Source: Rhizophagus clarus (lineage: Eukaryota > Glomeromycota > Glomeromycetes > Glomerales > Glomeraceae). From it: 64,000 nt of DNA. Made by a program: the position numbers and the translations under genes. Shown piece after piece: positions 53,543 to 64,000 of the stretch (the stretch's first letter is position 1; every line of letters begins with the position of its first letter). The notes beneath the pieces were generated by a model, which searched no databases, had not been told where the DNA came from, and saw nothing but the letters and a program-made list of their open reading frames with translations. The DNA lies in the NCBI GenBank assembly GCA_015698045.1, contig BLAL01000004.1, forward strand, positions 620,001-684,000, in the 5' to 3' direction.

Positions 53543-54685
53543 AGGACCCCGGAAACTTTTAGATACGACCGGCAAAAATATGCCAATTTTATCATTTTTT
53601 ACCCTGCATTTAGACCATTAACTTTACCTTGTCACTAATAGGAATATTTTTTATTACTATATAAAATTTATCCTTTTTATTAGCCGGGACCTGTTAATAT
53701 AAAAAACGTTAAATTATTAACAGATTAATATTGCATTTATTTAAATTTGAGTTTATTTATTATTAATCATCTAATTGTCATAACTTGTATTTTTATTATC
53801 AAAAATAAAAGTTAAGTGTGATTGCATTTCTTCCCCTTTAAAAAAAGAATAAAATTTCTAACGAATATTCGTCAAGAATAAGAAGAGAATTTGAGTGTAA
53901 AATAAAGGGAACACTAGTTCCGAAATAGTATGCAATTTTTTAATTAAATTAGGATGATTTAGTTATTTTTTGATTTTAAATGTGCATATAAAATCTACCA
54001 CCTGCCGTACATTCGTTTGAAAATAATGAATCTCCATATATACTAATAAATAGTGAAACTGAAATATAAGACATTGCAATAACCTTTGCTACACATAACA
54101 TTTCATCGGTAAACACGAGCAAATAACTATATTTTTCTAATGAATGAGCTTGAGGAACATTAGCACAGCCTATATTATCAGTTACTAAAAAATTAAATAA
54201 TTGTAAATATAAAACTATTATTAGAAGTAATAATAAATTAAATATTTTTACCTTGCATTTTATTAGAATTATTAATCAATGATTGCAACTGATTACGACC
54301 TTTCTTTGCGGTGAAAATATCAGTAATTGGAATCTCTATGGAACTTCGTGGTGAAAATATCAGAAACCAGTGTGAAGCCGGTGTGAGAAAAAAATTTCAT
54401 AGATCAACTATATTTGTCTAAATAAAAGTGACACAATAATACTATATATCAATATCGTATATGCTTTTTACTCATGTTATTAAAAGGGGTGTTTTACAAA
54501 CTGTTAATAATTTTACCCATTTATTAGCCGGAAAGAAAAAAAAACTTTACCCTATAAAAACTTGGTCAATTTTTAAGGTACTATAAATTTTACCTATAGT
54601 TTAGCCAGTAACTTTAGGAAAATTTTCAAATAAACTTTACCTAGTCTATGCGCCGGTAGCATCAAATATAAGTTTCCGGGGTCCT
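53543..54685. mobile_element. Non-autonomous TIR element, 1143 bp
   Basis: Inverted ends AGGACCCCGGAAACTTTTA and its complement (one mismatch) are flanked by GTATATTG (53535-53542 and 54686-54693), perfect over 8 bp, or 9 bp if the ambiguous T is included. TTAGCCGG-type words recur inside both halves. No transposase. The ends do not start CA or TA, so hAT or Mutator-like assignment is open. Confidence 0.8.
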
Positions 54686-54726
54686 GTATATTGTTTATTT
54701 TTCGATACGTCACTCACGCTGTATCA

Positions 54727-55166
54727 CGCACGTCTGAAATCTGTCAGGTTGACGGCGCAGTGTGGCGCGACATTTCTTAAAAATTATAAAAAATAAGTTT
54801 ATCTCTTAATAAAAAACTCCCAAAATGTTACATTAGATGTATTTTAGCTGCTCTACATGTTTTCTTAAGACACCAAAGGTGATTTTGAAGGTCGGTTTTG
54901 TCTTTGTATATAAAAAATAGAAAAATCGTCTTTGCCGATCATTTCCATAAATGGACGAAGCGAAAAAAGAGAGTTTTAGTTAAATAAGTCAAAAACGACA
55001 TTCAAAACCGCCTTTGACAACTTATGTAAACTTGCAAAGCAGTCAAAAATACACTTATTAATGTTACTTTAAGTTTATATGACAAGAACATTTTTATTGT
55101 TTTGTTTTTTTTGAAAATTTTGCCGCGCCACACTGCGTCGTCAACCTGACAGATTTCAGACGTGCG
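54727..55166. mobile_element. 440-bp foldback element with 43-bp TIRs
   Basis: CGCACGTCTGAAATCTGTCA begins a 43-bp arm that pairs with the right arm (55124-55166) with a single mismatch. Internal parts around CAAAGGTGATTTTGAAGG and its counterpart near 54990-55020 also pair, so nearly the whole element folds. A CA dinucleotide flanks both sides (54725-54726, 55167-55168), the only duplication visible. Superfamily unassigned. Confidence 0.72.
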
Positions 55167-55191
55167 CAATTACCAAAAAACACCATTCTAC

Positions 55192-55340
55192 TAGGGGTGC
55201 AGACATTACTGACGTGACTTTTCTACGTCAGTAACGTCTCATATAGGAATTTATTAATAATTCATATAATTTTAAGTTACGTCACAGGTTACAACTTTTT
55301 AAGTGACGTATCTAAAAAAAAGCAAATGTCTGCACCCCTA
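55192..55340. mobile_element. hAT-type MITE, 149 bp
   Basis: Perfect inverted ends TAGGGGTGCAGACATT with a perfect 8-bp duplication CATTCTAC (55184-55191 and 55341-55348). Inner ACGTCA/TGACGT words pair. It is inserted just upstream of the RT region of the LINE that follows. Confidence 0.9.
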
Positions 55341-55348
55341 CATTCTAC

Positions 55349-58300
55349 ATTTTTCTCCAGGACCTTTCAAAGGCCTATGACAGGGTTGATTTACGTTTTT
55401 TACGATTAGCCCTTGAAAGAATTGATTTACCGATCTCCATCTGTACGCTTTTCATCAATTTATTCACTAATCACCAAAACCAAATCATCCTCAATGATGG
55501 TCTTTCAGAACCTTTTGATCTCCTAACTGGCATAATACAAGGCGGAAATCTCTCACCACTTTTGTGGGTCATCTATTACGTTCCTCTTTTTGAGGCCATC
55601 AATCAATCGCAGCACCCAGGTGTACGCTTAACAAGTTCACTTCCAAGAAATATTTACCACCCAATTGACAAGCATCTATACAGCATAGAACTCAAACTAC
55701 TTGGCTATTTAGATGACACCACTGGATTGCTGATAATTTAGAACATCTACAACACCACCTCAACATAGCTGATGACTTCTACACTCTAACAAACATCAAG
55801 GTCAACAAACAAAAATGCAAACTCTTAACCAATTACCTTTCTCTTCTATGAAAATATTTTTGAAGAAGATTTAAGGGTTGTCAGAATATTCCACAACGCT
55901 CCTATTCGGCCACGATCAAATCACGGTCGACATCACACAAAAAAATTGAGGAGAACGTGTCCTAGGGTATACTTTAACCCGCTCAACAACAATAATTTCA
56001 CCATCAAAAAAATTATGCGTCTCCTCAATAACTTTTCCTTTACACTTGTTAAGAAAAAATTAACGTCTGATCAAATTATCTACATAATTAACAAAGTCAT
56101 AGTCCCCTGTATCGAATAATTAACTCAACACTTTTATGTATCACAATCACAATGTAACTTAATTAATGTAAAGTTACGCAAACTTTTTAAATGTGCCACC
56201 CCACTCCCTTGCTCTATTTATAACTCAGTTGTTCATAATGTTCATAATCCTATTTTTTCTAACATAAATTACATAATTAATTGTTTTGATTTTCAATTTA
56301 GATTTCAATCATCTTTATTCATTGGCCAAAGTTTGTTACCACTTACCTCACATATTATTAAATTCTTATTATTAGCCTTACAGGCTAAATATTTTTACCC
56401 CATTTTTCCAGATACTTTGGGAGAATCATAATATATTATCTATTCTAGAGAATTGTTTGAGGGTTTTACAAGAAGATTGAATCATTCTTATAACATGTCA
56501 TTCAATTCTAACATCTACTTTACAGTCAAAGGAGGCATTTACCTCATAGTTGAATACTTCGTATCTAAACCCAAAAAATTCTTTTCTTATGTCCGTGCAT
56601 TATCACACTGATAGATTATGTTTCTTGACCAAGTAATCACAGAAGATAACGGCTTTCTAAAACTGTTCCAGGAAATACGATCAGCTTTGGTCACTCCTAA
56701 ACAAGGTCGAACTCCTGCCCGGTATTCTATCCTTTGTAACCACATAACTCACGATCACATATCCAAACGTCTTAACCTTTCGCTTGACCAAGCGACCTTC
56801 CACAACCCATGAGTCAAAGGATCCCGTATCCCCAAAGTTTCCTCTTCCCCTATACCAGGCAATCACACCTGGGCATACTATTGGGACCAAACCTCTAAAG
56901 ACGTGATTATGACAGAATTATTCACAAAACTCACTATACTAACATCTGCCCTATGGCTTATATAAAGCACTGGCATTTTGATTATAGTTACTTAACACAT
57001 ATAACCAATACACCAAAATCATGACAACAAACAATCATTCCATGCCAAGGATGCAGACTTCACTACCTGTATTATGTAGGAGATTTTACCCCAATATGCA
57101 TAATATGGACACCCCTTGACCATTTAATATCCACAACAAATATAAATAACGTCAGAGTCAGATCTTCACCAATAAAACGAAACCTTCTTACAAACCAACA
57201 TCACTCAAGAATAAGAGCAATTGCATTTCACAATCACACAAAAAGAATGTCTCTTTCCGCTTCAGCATTAATCACAAATCTGTCATTACCCAAGGATCAA
57301 TAATTTTTCTCGCCTAATACAAGATTAATTAACAACATTTTATCGGCGGACTTCTCAATCTGTAACGAATTATTACAGTTATCTAGAAAAATTGCCCACC
57401 TTCAAGAAATCTCTTTTTATACTGACGGTTCGCTCTCTCAACTGGATCCACTAATATCCAGCTTGGGCTTAGGCTGGCTGATTTTACCCTCAATTATTTC
57501 TAATGTTCAATTTTACGCTTCTTCAAATTCTTCCCTTCATCAACTAAGGGAGAATGCTTAGCAATTTTAATAGCCCTAATTATTTGTCCCTCAATTCAAA
57601 AATAGATATCTTCACTGATTCAAAATCAGCTACCTGCACGTTTACTACTGCTATACAAAATTATCTTTTGGCAAGCCATTTTAATAAAATCAACAATTAT
57701 CACGCACATTTGGGCTGCCATTAAACATGTAATACAATCGCTTCACTTGACCGTCAACCTAACCAAAGTTAAAGCACACTCTGGCGACAAATTTAACGAT
57801 GCTGCAGACTTATTAGCAAAATGTGGCAATATATTAAACAAATGGATCAACATCAACTATAAAGCTATACCTATTAACATTACCCCAATTTGGGATTCTA
57901 GAAAACCGCTATTCCGCTTGATAGAACTATTCAGAAAGAATCATCACAAATTATCAAATAAACTTTCAATTTTCGTCGGAAGAATCTTTATCAAATATTC
58001 AACATTTCGCTAAAACTGATCTTATCAATTGGAAATACACTATTCAATGGTTTCACTTCAATTCGTCAGATTCAACTCAACGAACCAAGCTATCAAGCTG
58101 GCAGATTAAAAATGCCGCTGGACGATTACCTATTATGGACCGCCTAAAAACAGAAATTCCTCTACTATTACAAGACGCACCTCCTTGTTTCTTCTGTAAC
58201 GAAGAAGATGAATCAAACCATCACTTATGGACGTGTCCACATTTGGTTGACGTCATATGACCCATTTTTGTCAAACAAAAATTACTTCGTGATTTATTGT

Positions 58301-59027
58301 TTATTCATGCCACTTATATATAATGATTATGGTCTAGACCATTTTATTGATAATTTATTTCTTTTTAAATGGTTATCTTTTACACATTTTGAAATTTCAT
58401 TATAAAACCTTTTTATTATTTTTTACGAGGTTTTTTACCCCTAGAATTCACCAATATTTTTAAACATCGTATAAAAGGAGAAAAAACAATGAAATGTTTA
58501 TTATTATCTTATTATTTTAAATTTATTTTAGAAATAAAGAAAGCGATTTGGAACTATAGATTCAAAAAATGGAAACTATCCAAAAACATCACAAAAGCGT
58601 CATTCAAACATTACTGCTGCGAATTGCATCAAACCCCACGTGACTCTACAACTCACGATCGAGTCCACTTTACAACTCTAGATCATGGCTATTTCTGCAT
58701 GAAAGATTTAGGATTTGTGATCAATTTAAAGCTCATATACGAACTACCTCATCCAATTTCATGCACAACAGACCATGGTAAAACTATATCTTTTTGCCTT
58801 GGATTAATCCCTCTACTTATTTTATTTAGATTAGTTCTTTCGTATTAGTGTTCTATCGTTATGGTAATAATTGGTGGGGCACAAGCGTGTATTCGAAAGG
58901 ATGGCTTCGCTTGCCTTTTGGTATTGTTTTGGGTTAGTCGATTATATGTTTATGGATGATTTTTGAATTTATGAATTTATGTATCGATTTCTTCCTTACT
59001 AAATAAAATAAATAAAATAAATAAATA
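55349..59027 (+). pseudogene. Degraded LINE: RT, RNase H, CCHC, tail
   Basis: A non-LTR retrotransposon ORF2 in pieces. The RT appears at once with LQDLSKAYDRVD, then IIQGGNLSPLLW and the catalytic YLDDT (55706-55720). RNase H lies at about 57410-57830: FYTDGSLSQL, a GECLAI segment, TDSKSAT and KVKAHSGDKFNDAAD. A zinc-binding CFFCNEEDESNHHLWTC is near 58186-58240, and a final segment at 58489-58848 has KKAIWNYRFKKWKLSKNI. The 3' UTR has GGATGGCTTCGCTTGCC, and a TAAA-type tail ends at about 59027. Many frameshifts and stops throughout. The endonuclease and 5' half are absent, so it is truncated as well as mutated. Such enzymes copy the element RNA at a nicked target. Confidence 0.85.
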
Positions 59028-59090
59028 TTAATTACCATACAATTATTTCGAAGTAAATATCTATAATAATTATTATAATAAAATAGAGAA

Positions 59091-60672
59091 AATTTATTTC
59101 TCACCCAGGTGATTTCTCACCCTCCTATTATGTAATAAATTTTGATTGGCTGATGAAACTTTATACGGCCAAACTGTTGTTTATTTGTTTAGACTTTTTA
59201 GTTTTACATCAAAAATACACGGGTATCTTGTCATTTCTAATTTCTTTTCTTTCTTTCTTTTAGGTTTTAGGCTCTTACGATTTCATGGCCAAAGGTATAT
59301 TTAATTTTTTTTTTTCATTTTTCATTTTTGCTTTTATTTCATTTTTACTAACTTTACTTCATTTTTTTTCTTTATGGGTGGCTTTTTTTCTTTTTATATT
59401 CGTTCTCTTTATTTCATTTCCCTTTTATCTTTATCTTTATCCCCCTAATTTTCTTTTTGTCTTTGCATCCTTTCATTTTTGTATTCCCTTTCATTTTCAT
59501 TTTCGTTTCATACCCTTTCATTTTTCCCTTTCATTTCTGCTTTCCCGTTTGTTTTTTCCTTTCATTTATGTTTTTCTTTTTGTTTCTGCTTTTTCTTTTT
59601 CCCTTTCGTTTTCCCCTTTGTTTTGGTTTTCTTTTTGTTTTTATCTTCATTCTCTTTATCTTGTTTTCCTTTCACTTTATTTACATTATTTTTACCTTTC
59701 GTTTTAATCTTTCTCTCTTTATTTTCATTTCATTTTCTTTTGTTTTTATACCATTTCATTTTTATACACAATTTTGTACCATTAATGTCCCATAATTTTG
59801 TGAATCCAGAACGCTAACAGAAAATCAAGTGATTAAAATAAATTTATCAATACCGTCGATAAAAAATTAGCATTCCAACGTAATAATTTGGTTTTCTAAT
59901 GTATTACAAATCTTGATCCACGGATAGGGAAAATAGCGATTATTCTTTCAATTTCATCTTTATCTCTTTCAATCTCATTTTCTTTCCAGTTTTGTCTTCA
60001 CTCCTTTTATTTTTATTCCTTTGCCCTTTCATTTTTTCTGGATTTTTCTACTATGCCAAATCTCTTTGAAAACGAGATAGGTGTTCGGTTTCATTTTAAG
60101 TTTTTTTTTTTAATGTATTCTCTTATGATCATTACTAACAATATTTTACTTTCTTTTTTTCTCACCTTTCATCTTCATTTTATTTTTTGATTTTGTTTCC
60201 TTTTGTTTTCCCCTTTCATTTCCCTTATCATCCACTTCCCCTTTCGTTCTTCCTTCTGTTTTCGTTTCTTTTTCCTTTTGTTTCTCTTTCTTCGTCTCCC
60301 TTTCTTTTCATTTTATCTTTTTACATCAATATTCTTTTTCATTTCTTTTTGGTCTTGTCTCCTTTTTCTTTTCACCTTTGTTTTGTTTCATATCTTTTTT
60401 CGTTTTTTATCATTTTTTTTATCATTATTATTGGGGTTTTGATATCATTATTACTAGTTATATTAAAGATAATTGCATTTCATTCTTTTATTCAGTAAAA
60501 TTTAAAGGAATAAAATAAAATGTTTTCGTGAAAAAAAATGTTACGTTACTAAACTGATAATGGAAAATTTAAGTTAAAAAAATCAGCCGAACAAAAATTA
60601 GTCAGTCAAAATATTGATTACGTGATAGGGGGTGAGTAATATCAAATCTCACTCTTGGTGAGGAATAAATTC
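59091..60672. mobile_element. TIR element enclosing a polypyrimidine tract
   Basis: The left end (59091-59130) has TTTATTTCTCACC and TTTCTCACCCTCCTAT; the right end (60621-60672) is its imperfect complement (ATAGGGGGTGAG and GGTGAGGAATAAAT). Between them lies about 1.2 kb of T/C-rich DNA. A target duplication was not found with confidence, so this is a probable degraded DNA transposon. Confidence 0.5.
59225..60450 (+). repeat. Polypyrimidine tract, ~1.2 kb
   Basis: Almost continuous T/C on the plus strand with repeated CCTTTCATTTT words, interrupted near 59760-59940. The long Phe/Ser/Leu-rich ORFs in all three frames are a consequence of this composition and are not called as genes. Confidence 0.75.
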
Positions 60673-61213
60673 ACCCAATAAAATAAATTAAAAATTATGA
60701 TAAAATAATAAAACATTACTAGTATACATAAGACGTGTGATTATTAAAAGAAATAATTAATTAAAAATAAGAATAAATGTATATATCGTTTTATTATTTA
60801 TGTAAATTTAAATAACTAATATCTAACATAAAGTTTTGATTCGATTTCTTTAATAGGTGCAATTGCAGAATTTGGGGGAAAAATATATAATAATGTGTTT
60901 GGTGAATTTTTCTTTTTTTTGAGATAGGAAATTGCTTTTTTTTAATATTTCTTTAAAAATAAGACAAAAAATTAAAATTTTATTTTACCTTTGTTTACAG
61001 AACGTATTATCTTTATAATCTTTTTTAATAAATAGAAAATTTTCATAATTTTAACTACGCCACATAAATCACGTGGGGGAAGAAAAGTGACAGGGACATT
61101 TAGAATTATGGCATAATTTTTAATGACTAAGTCACTTGTCATTTAACGCCAAAATGTCACGTGACCAGTTCTATATGGTACATTAAAATGAAAATAAGAG
61201 TATATTTATTTAT
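60673..61213. other. Gene-free region with an empty LINE target copy
   Basis: No gene. 61055-61089, read on the minus strand, carries TTTTCTTCCCCCACGTGATT with flanks matching both sides of the LINE at 52535-53483, so it is an uninterrupted copy of that target repeat. Confidence 0.55.
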
Positions 61214-61320
61214 TAGGCACGTAGTATTCAATATTTCATGATTGTTGTCATGTGCCACTGCGTGGCACAATGACAGCCAATCATTCCACATTGACCTCCA
61301 TATTGAATATTACATGCCTA
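61214..61320. mobile_element. MITE, 107 bp, near-complete hairpin
   Basis: Arms TAGGCACGTAGTATTCAATA and TAGGCATGTAATATTCAATA (on the other strand) differ at two bases. The centre GTGCCAC-TGC-GTGGCAC is palindromic. Flanking 8-mers TTATTTAT and ATAATTAT agree at six of eight. It is probably hAT-type; a decayed relative is near 6080. Confidence 0.65.
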
Positions 61321-61339
61321 ATAATTATATAATATTTAG

Positions 61340-61448
61340 GGAGTTTTAGAGATAGATTCCGGGTTGCTAAAATAGTTTTATTTTAAATTCTATATGTAAT
61401 CCACTTATCTTCTTTATGTGTTGTACTGTCGTTATTATTAAATAAATA
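61340..61448 (+). mobile_element. LINE 3' UTR micro-insertion, 109 bp
   Basis: Matches the last 110 bp of the LINE at 52535-53483 (GGGAGTTTTA, GATAGATTCCGGGTT, TTGTACTGTCGTTAT, ATTAAATAAAT). It is flanked by AATATTTAG on both sides (61331-61339, 61449-61457). This is an extreme 5' truncation of the same LINE family. Confidence 0.75.
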
Positions 61449-61457
61449 AATATTTAG

Positions 61458-61990
61458 TCTTAGTAATTGTTCGTTTTATTTTAATAGAACTAATAAATAA
61501 AGTACAAGTTATTCTTTTAAATCTAATTTCAGGTATGCCATCCTTTCTCTTGATTATTAAGTCAATAATAGCTTATTATTATCACCATTTCTTACTTTAA
61601 ATTTTCAGATACTAACTTGGATTACATATTTTCATTTCATAATTTTTTAAAAAACTAGAAGTTATGATCTCGTAAAGGAATTTTCCTCTTAGCACAATGA
61701 TTTCATTTTATTCTTTCTATAAACAATATACCCCCATCATACGATATTCTAATCAACAAACAACCAAAATTCTATTTTATCTTCTTTTATGCCTGAAATT
61801 TTTTAATACTCAATTAGATTCCCCTATTTATATTAAGAATTATGGGAAAATTTACCTCATGAAATCCATTAAATCCCATTAATAAATAAATACAGTATGT
61901 TTTTTTTTCAATAAAAAACAATTTTTTTTTTTGTGACTGAATTTTTTTTTATTATTTATCGTTTATTTATAGAACTCATGATACTCTTCA
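61458..61990. other. Gene-free region
   Basis: AT-rich with T runs near 61898-61955. The ORF at 61697-61882 has no recognisable domain. Confidence 0.4.
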
Positions 61991-62132
61991 ATTGGTCAAG
62001 CATATACTGTCTTAGGTAGATGTCCTAAATATGAACATGTTCAAATAGCAGCACTTGATAGAGCCGCTTTTAATAGTTCCTGATGTAATTAAAGAGTATG
62101 AGCGTCTTGAACTTGTAGTTGCAAGAATTTAA
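61991..62132 (+). pseudogene. Pif1/Helitron-like helicase C-terminal relic
   Basis: IGQAYTVLGRCPKYEHVQIA, then ALDRAAF in one frame, and after a frameshift DVIKEYERLELVVARI with a stop, match the last conserved helicase motif (GQ.Y.ALSR) and tail of Pif1-like helicases, as found in Helitrons and related mobile elements. Only about 45 codons remain. Confidence 0.6.
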
Positions 62133-63880
62133 TACTTATTAAAATTAGAAAATAATTTGTTAACAAATTATTAGATATTTGTAAATTAAATAAAAATTAA
62201 TATCCCCTATTAACATATTAACTAGTGATGCTTTCAAGGGGAAGACTATCACGTTTGTAATGGATAAAGTTTACTACAAAATATACATGTGGGTATAAAA
62301 AAGCAAAAATAGTACGTAAGTTACATATTTTAATTGCCTTACATGCGGTTCCATTAGACAAGAAATGGGAATTGCTCTCTATCCTAATTATTTTCATGCT
62401 GGTGGTGTTCAGTTCCAGTAGTTAAACAATGAATCTTCTCTTCTGGCTTCAGTTATTAGTTTATTAGTTGCCTCAGTAGGTTCATATTGTATTTATTTTT
62501 CATCATTGTTGTATGAAATATATTGATATAATCACTTTTTTTTGCAAGTAATACTGCTGATACAAGATTATTTCTTGCCTGATCAAGTGAACATGAGTGA
62601 AAGGGTGCATAACCTTGTTTCATGTTACCTTGCATAAAGGATTATTATAAAGAATATATGATTATGGATCATTTCCAAATAAATTCTGTTTATGGAAATT
62701 ATCGATGCGTTTATGATATCTTTTGGTTTTTAATAATACCAATCTTTAAGTTTAGACTAGTAGCCATTAATTTGAAAAAAATAAATAATAGAATAGTAAG
62801 TGTTTTACTTTTACATGGCGCGTAATCTGAAATGTCGTGTGTACTTATTATATTTAATTAGGGAATGTGAGTCCAGAGCTCAGGTATCCACGTAATAATT
62901 TTAGAATAGTACGTGATGAATGAATAATAAATATCGATGGATAAATATTGACTTGGACAGAGAAACGCTATCACTCACGTGACAGTATTTTTTCATATTG
63001 CATAGAATAGTGTCCTCCGCTTCACTCCAGTCAATAAATAAATAAAATTTTATCTTTTTTATTAATATTCCCTTTGAATTAATATAATTAATATATGAGT
63101 ACTTCATAATTAAAACAATTTTCATTATTAAAGTATTATCTCGTGTCTTTGTGCAAAGCTTCGTAACTTTTATCACACTGAGATAAAGTTCTCCTTATTT
63201 ATCTCAGTACTTATTTACATAGTATCAGGACTATTCAGGGCCAATCCCCTTGCGAAAATCTTATATTACATTAGACGTCAATGTTGTAACTGGAAGAACT
63301 CATTTATGGTTGTAAAGTGGCTACAATCAATAAAACCAAAGAAGACAAATAACAACGAATATAGAAACTACGAGCAAAATGATGGACATGTGGACATACT
63401 TGAAGAGAGAGTAAATAGCTTGAAAAACCTTTCATATATAACCTTTATATTCTTTGTATTTCCATCATAAATAAAAAATTATTCGCGTTGGATTGCACCA
63501 GTGATATTGTGCAAGTCTTTTTCATTATTACAATACTTTTTAAAATATACCCTGCTATATCTCCTGCACTATAGGTCCCATCACAATATGTAATATTGAC
63601 TGTAATGAGTAATTATGAGATTTATAGATTTATATGACTATTAATTTCCAAGGTTGATAACAGATGACTCATACATGTATGATGTAAATTTCAGATATTT
63701 TTACATCATTATTCATAATCAATCTTATTGTTCATTTATTTATATAATCCTCCTGTTTATTGCTTCTTCCCTTTTCTTTATACATCGTTTTTTTACTTAT
63801 TCATTTTCTTTATTATTACCACCTTTTTTACTTGTAATTTCTTTTTACGTCTTCGTTTTTGTTTTATTTTTATTCTTATT
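62133..63880. other. Gene-free region
   Basis: No gene supported; short coding-like words near 62350-62420 could be further debris. GTGTCCTCCGCTTCACTCC near 63010 resembles GTCCTCCGCTCCGCTTCGG near 1530, a possible shared repeat. Confidence 0.35.
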
Positions 63881-64000
63881 TTTTTTTGTTTTAACTTTAT
63901 ATTTCATTTTTTTTTTTCTTTTATATTTTCTTTTGCTTTTTTTTACTTTATATTTCATTTTTTTTTTCTTTTATATTTTCTTTTGCTTTTTTTTTACTTT
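63881..64000 (+). repeat. T-rich tandem repeat, ~58-bp unit
   Basis: ACTTTATATTTCATTTTTTT followed by CTTTTATATTTTCTTTTGC is repeated twice before the window ends, so the array may continue beyond. Confidence 0.6.

Noticed and set aside
59285..59817. Overlapping ORFs of 112-140 codons suggesting a membrane protein
   Set aside because: They exist in all three frames of a T/C-rich tract and consist almost only of Phe, Ser, Leu and Ile; composition explains them.

Overview
The window looks like a repeat-rich, AT-rich stretch of a fungal nuclear genome, most likely an arbuscular mycorrhizal fungus (Glomeromycotina, Rhizophagus type). That placement is inference. It rests on the mix of an expanded family of intronless F-box/leucine-rich-repeat-like genes, a Crinkler-like nuclease gene with a spliceosomal intron, degraded Crypton (DUF3504-type) and Pif1-like helicase remnants, LINEs carrying RNase H, and a Ty3/Gypsy retrotransposon. 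There are no operons and no intact RNA genes; one degenerate tRNA-Leu-like sequence was seen.

Layout. 0-9.3 kb: a Helitron-type 3' end at the left edge, one F-box gene (3812-5092), two hAT-type MITEs (6735-7165, 7302-7512) and a tRNA-like relic. 9.36-11.46 kb: a satellite-like array of about 395-bp units with an alternating 807-bp higher-order period. 11.7-14 kb: an F-box pseudogene and an unrecognised ORF (13555-13980, minus). 15.4-23.7 kb: a 650-bp TIR element and then a complete 7.2-kb Ty3/Gypsy element (16475-23670) whose two 456-bp LTRs differ at two positions, with 4-bp target duplications. A 1.06-kb internal segment of this element, carrying the gag end, a -1 frameshift heptamer and the protease, is inverted relative to the rest. 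24.5-46.5 kb: an array of F-box paralogues (four intact genes, two pseudogenes, one 3' fragment), interrupted by two more copies of the 650-bp TIR element and a hAT-type MITE. 46.8-49 kb: a broken Crypton recombinase and another hAT MITE. 50-51.4 kb: a two-exon Crinkler-like PD-(D/E)XK nuclease gene. 52.5-60.7 kb: a nest of transposons (LINE piece with target duplication, 1.1-kb TIR element, 440-bp foldback element, hAT MITE, degraded LINE with RT and RNase H, and a TIR element filled with a 1.2-kb polypyrimidine tract). 61-64 kb: a small MITE, a tiny LINE 3' UTR insertion, a helicase relic and low-complexity DNA.

How it fits together. The F-box paralogues were duplicated as whole units: their upstream regions share a block with a CGG-N9/10-CCG motif, the classic shape of a fungal Zn2Cys6 site, about 70-90 bp before the ATG. 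F-box proteins normally act as substrate adaptors of SCF ubiquitin ligases. The rest is mostly mobile DNA, and the most unusual single structure is the internally inverted Ty3/Gypsy element.
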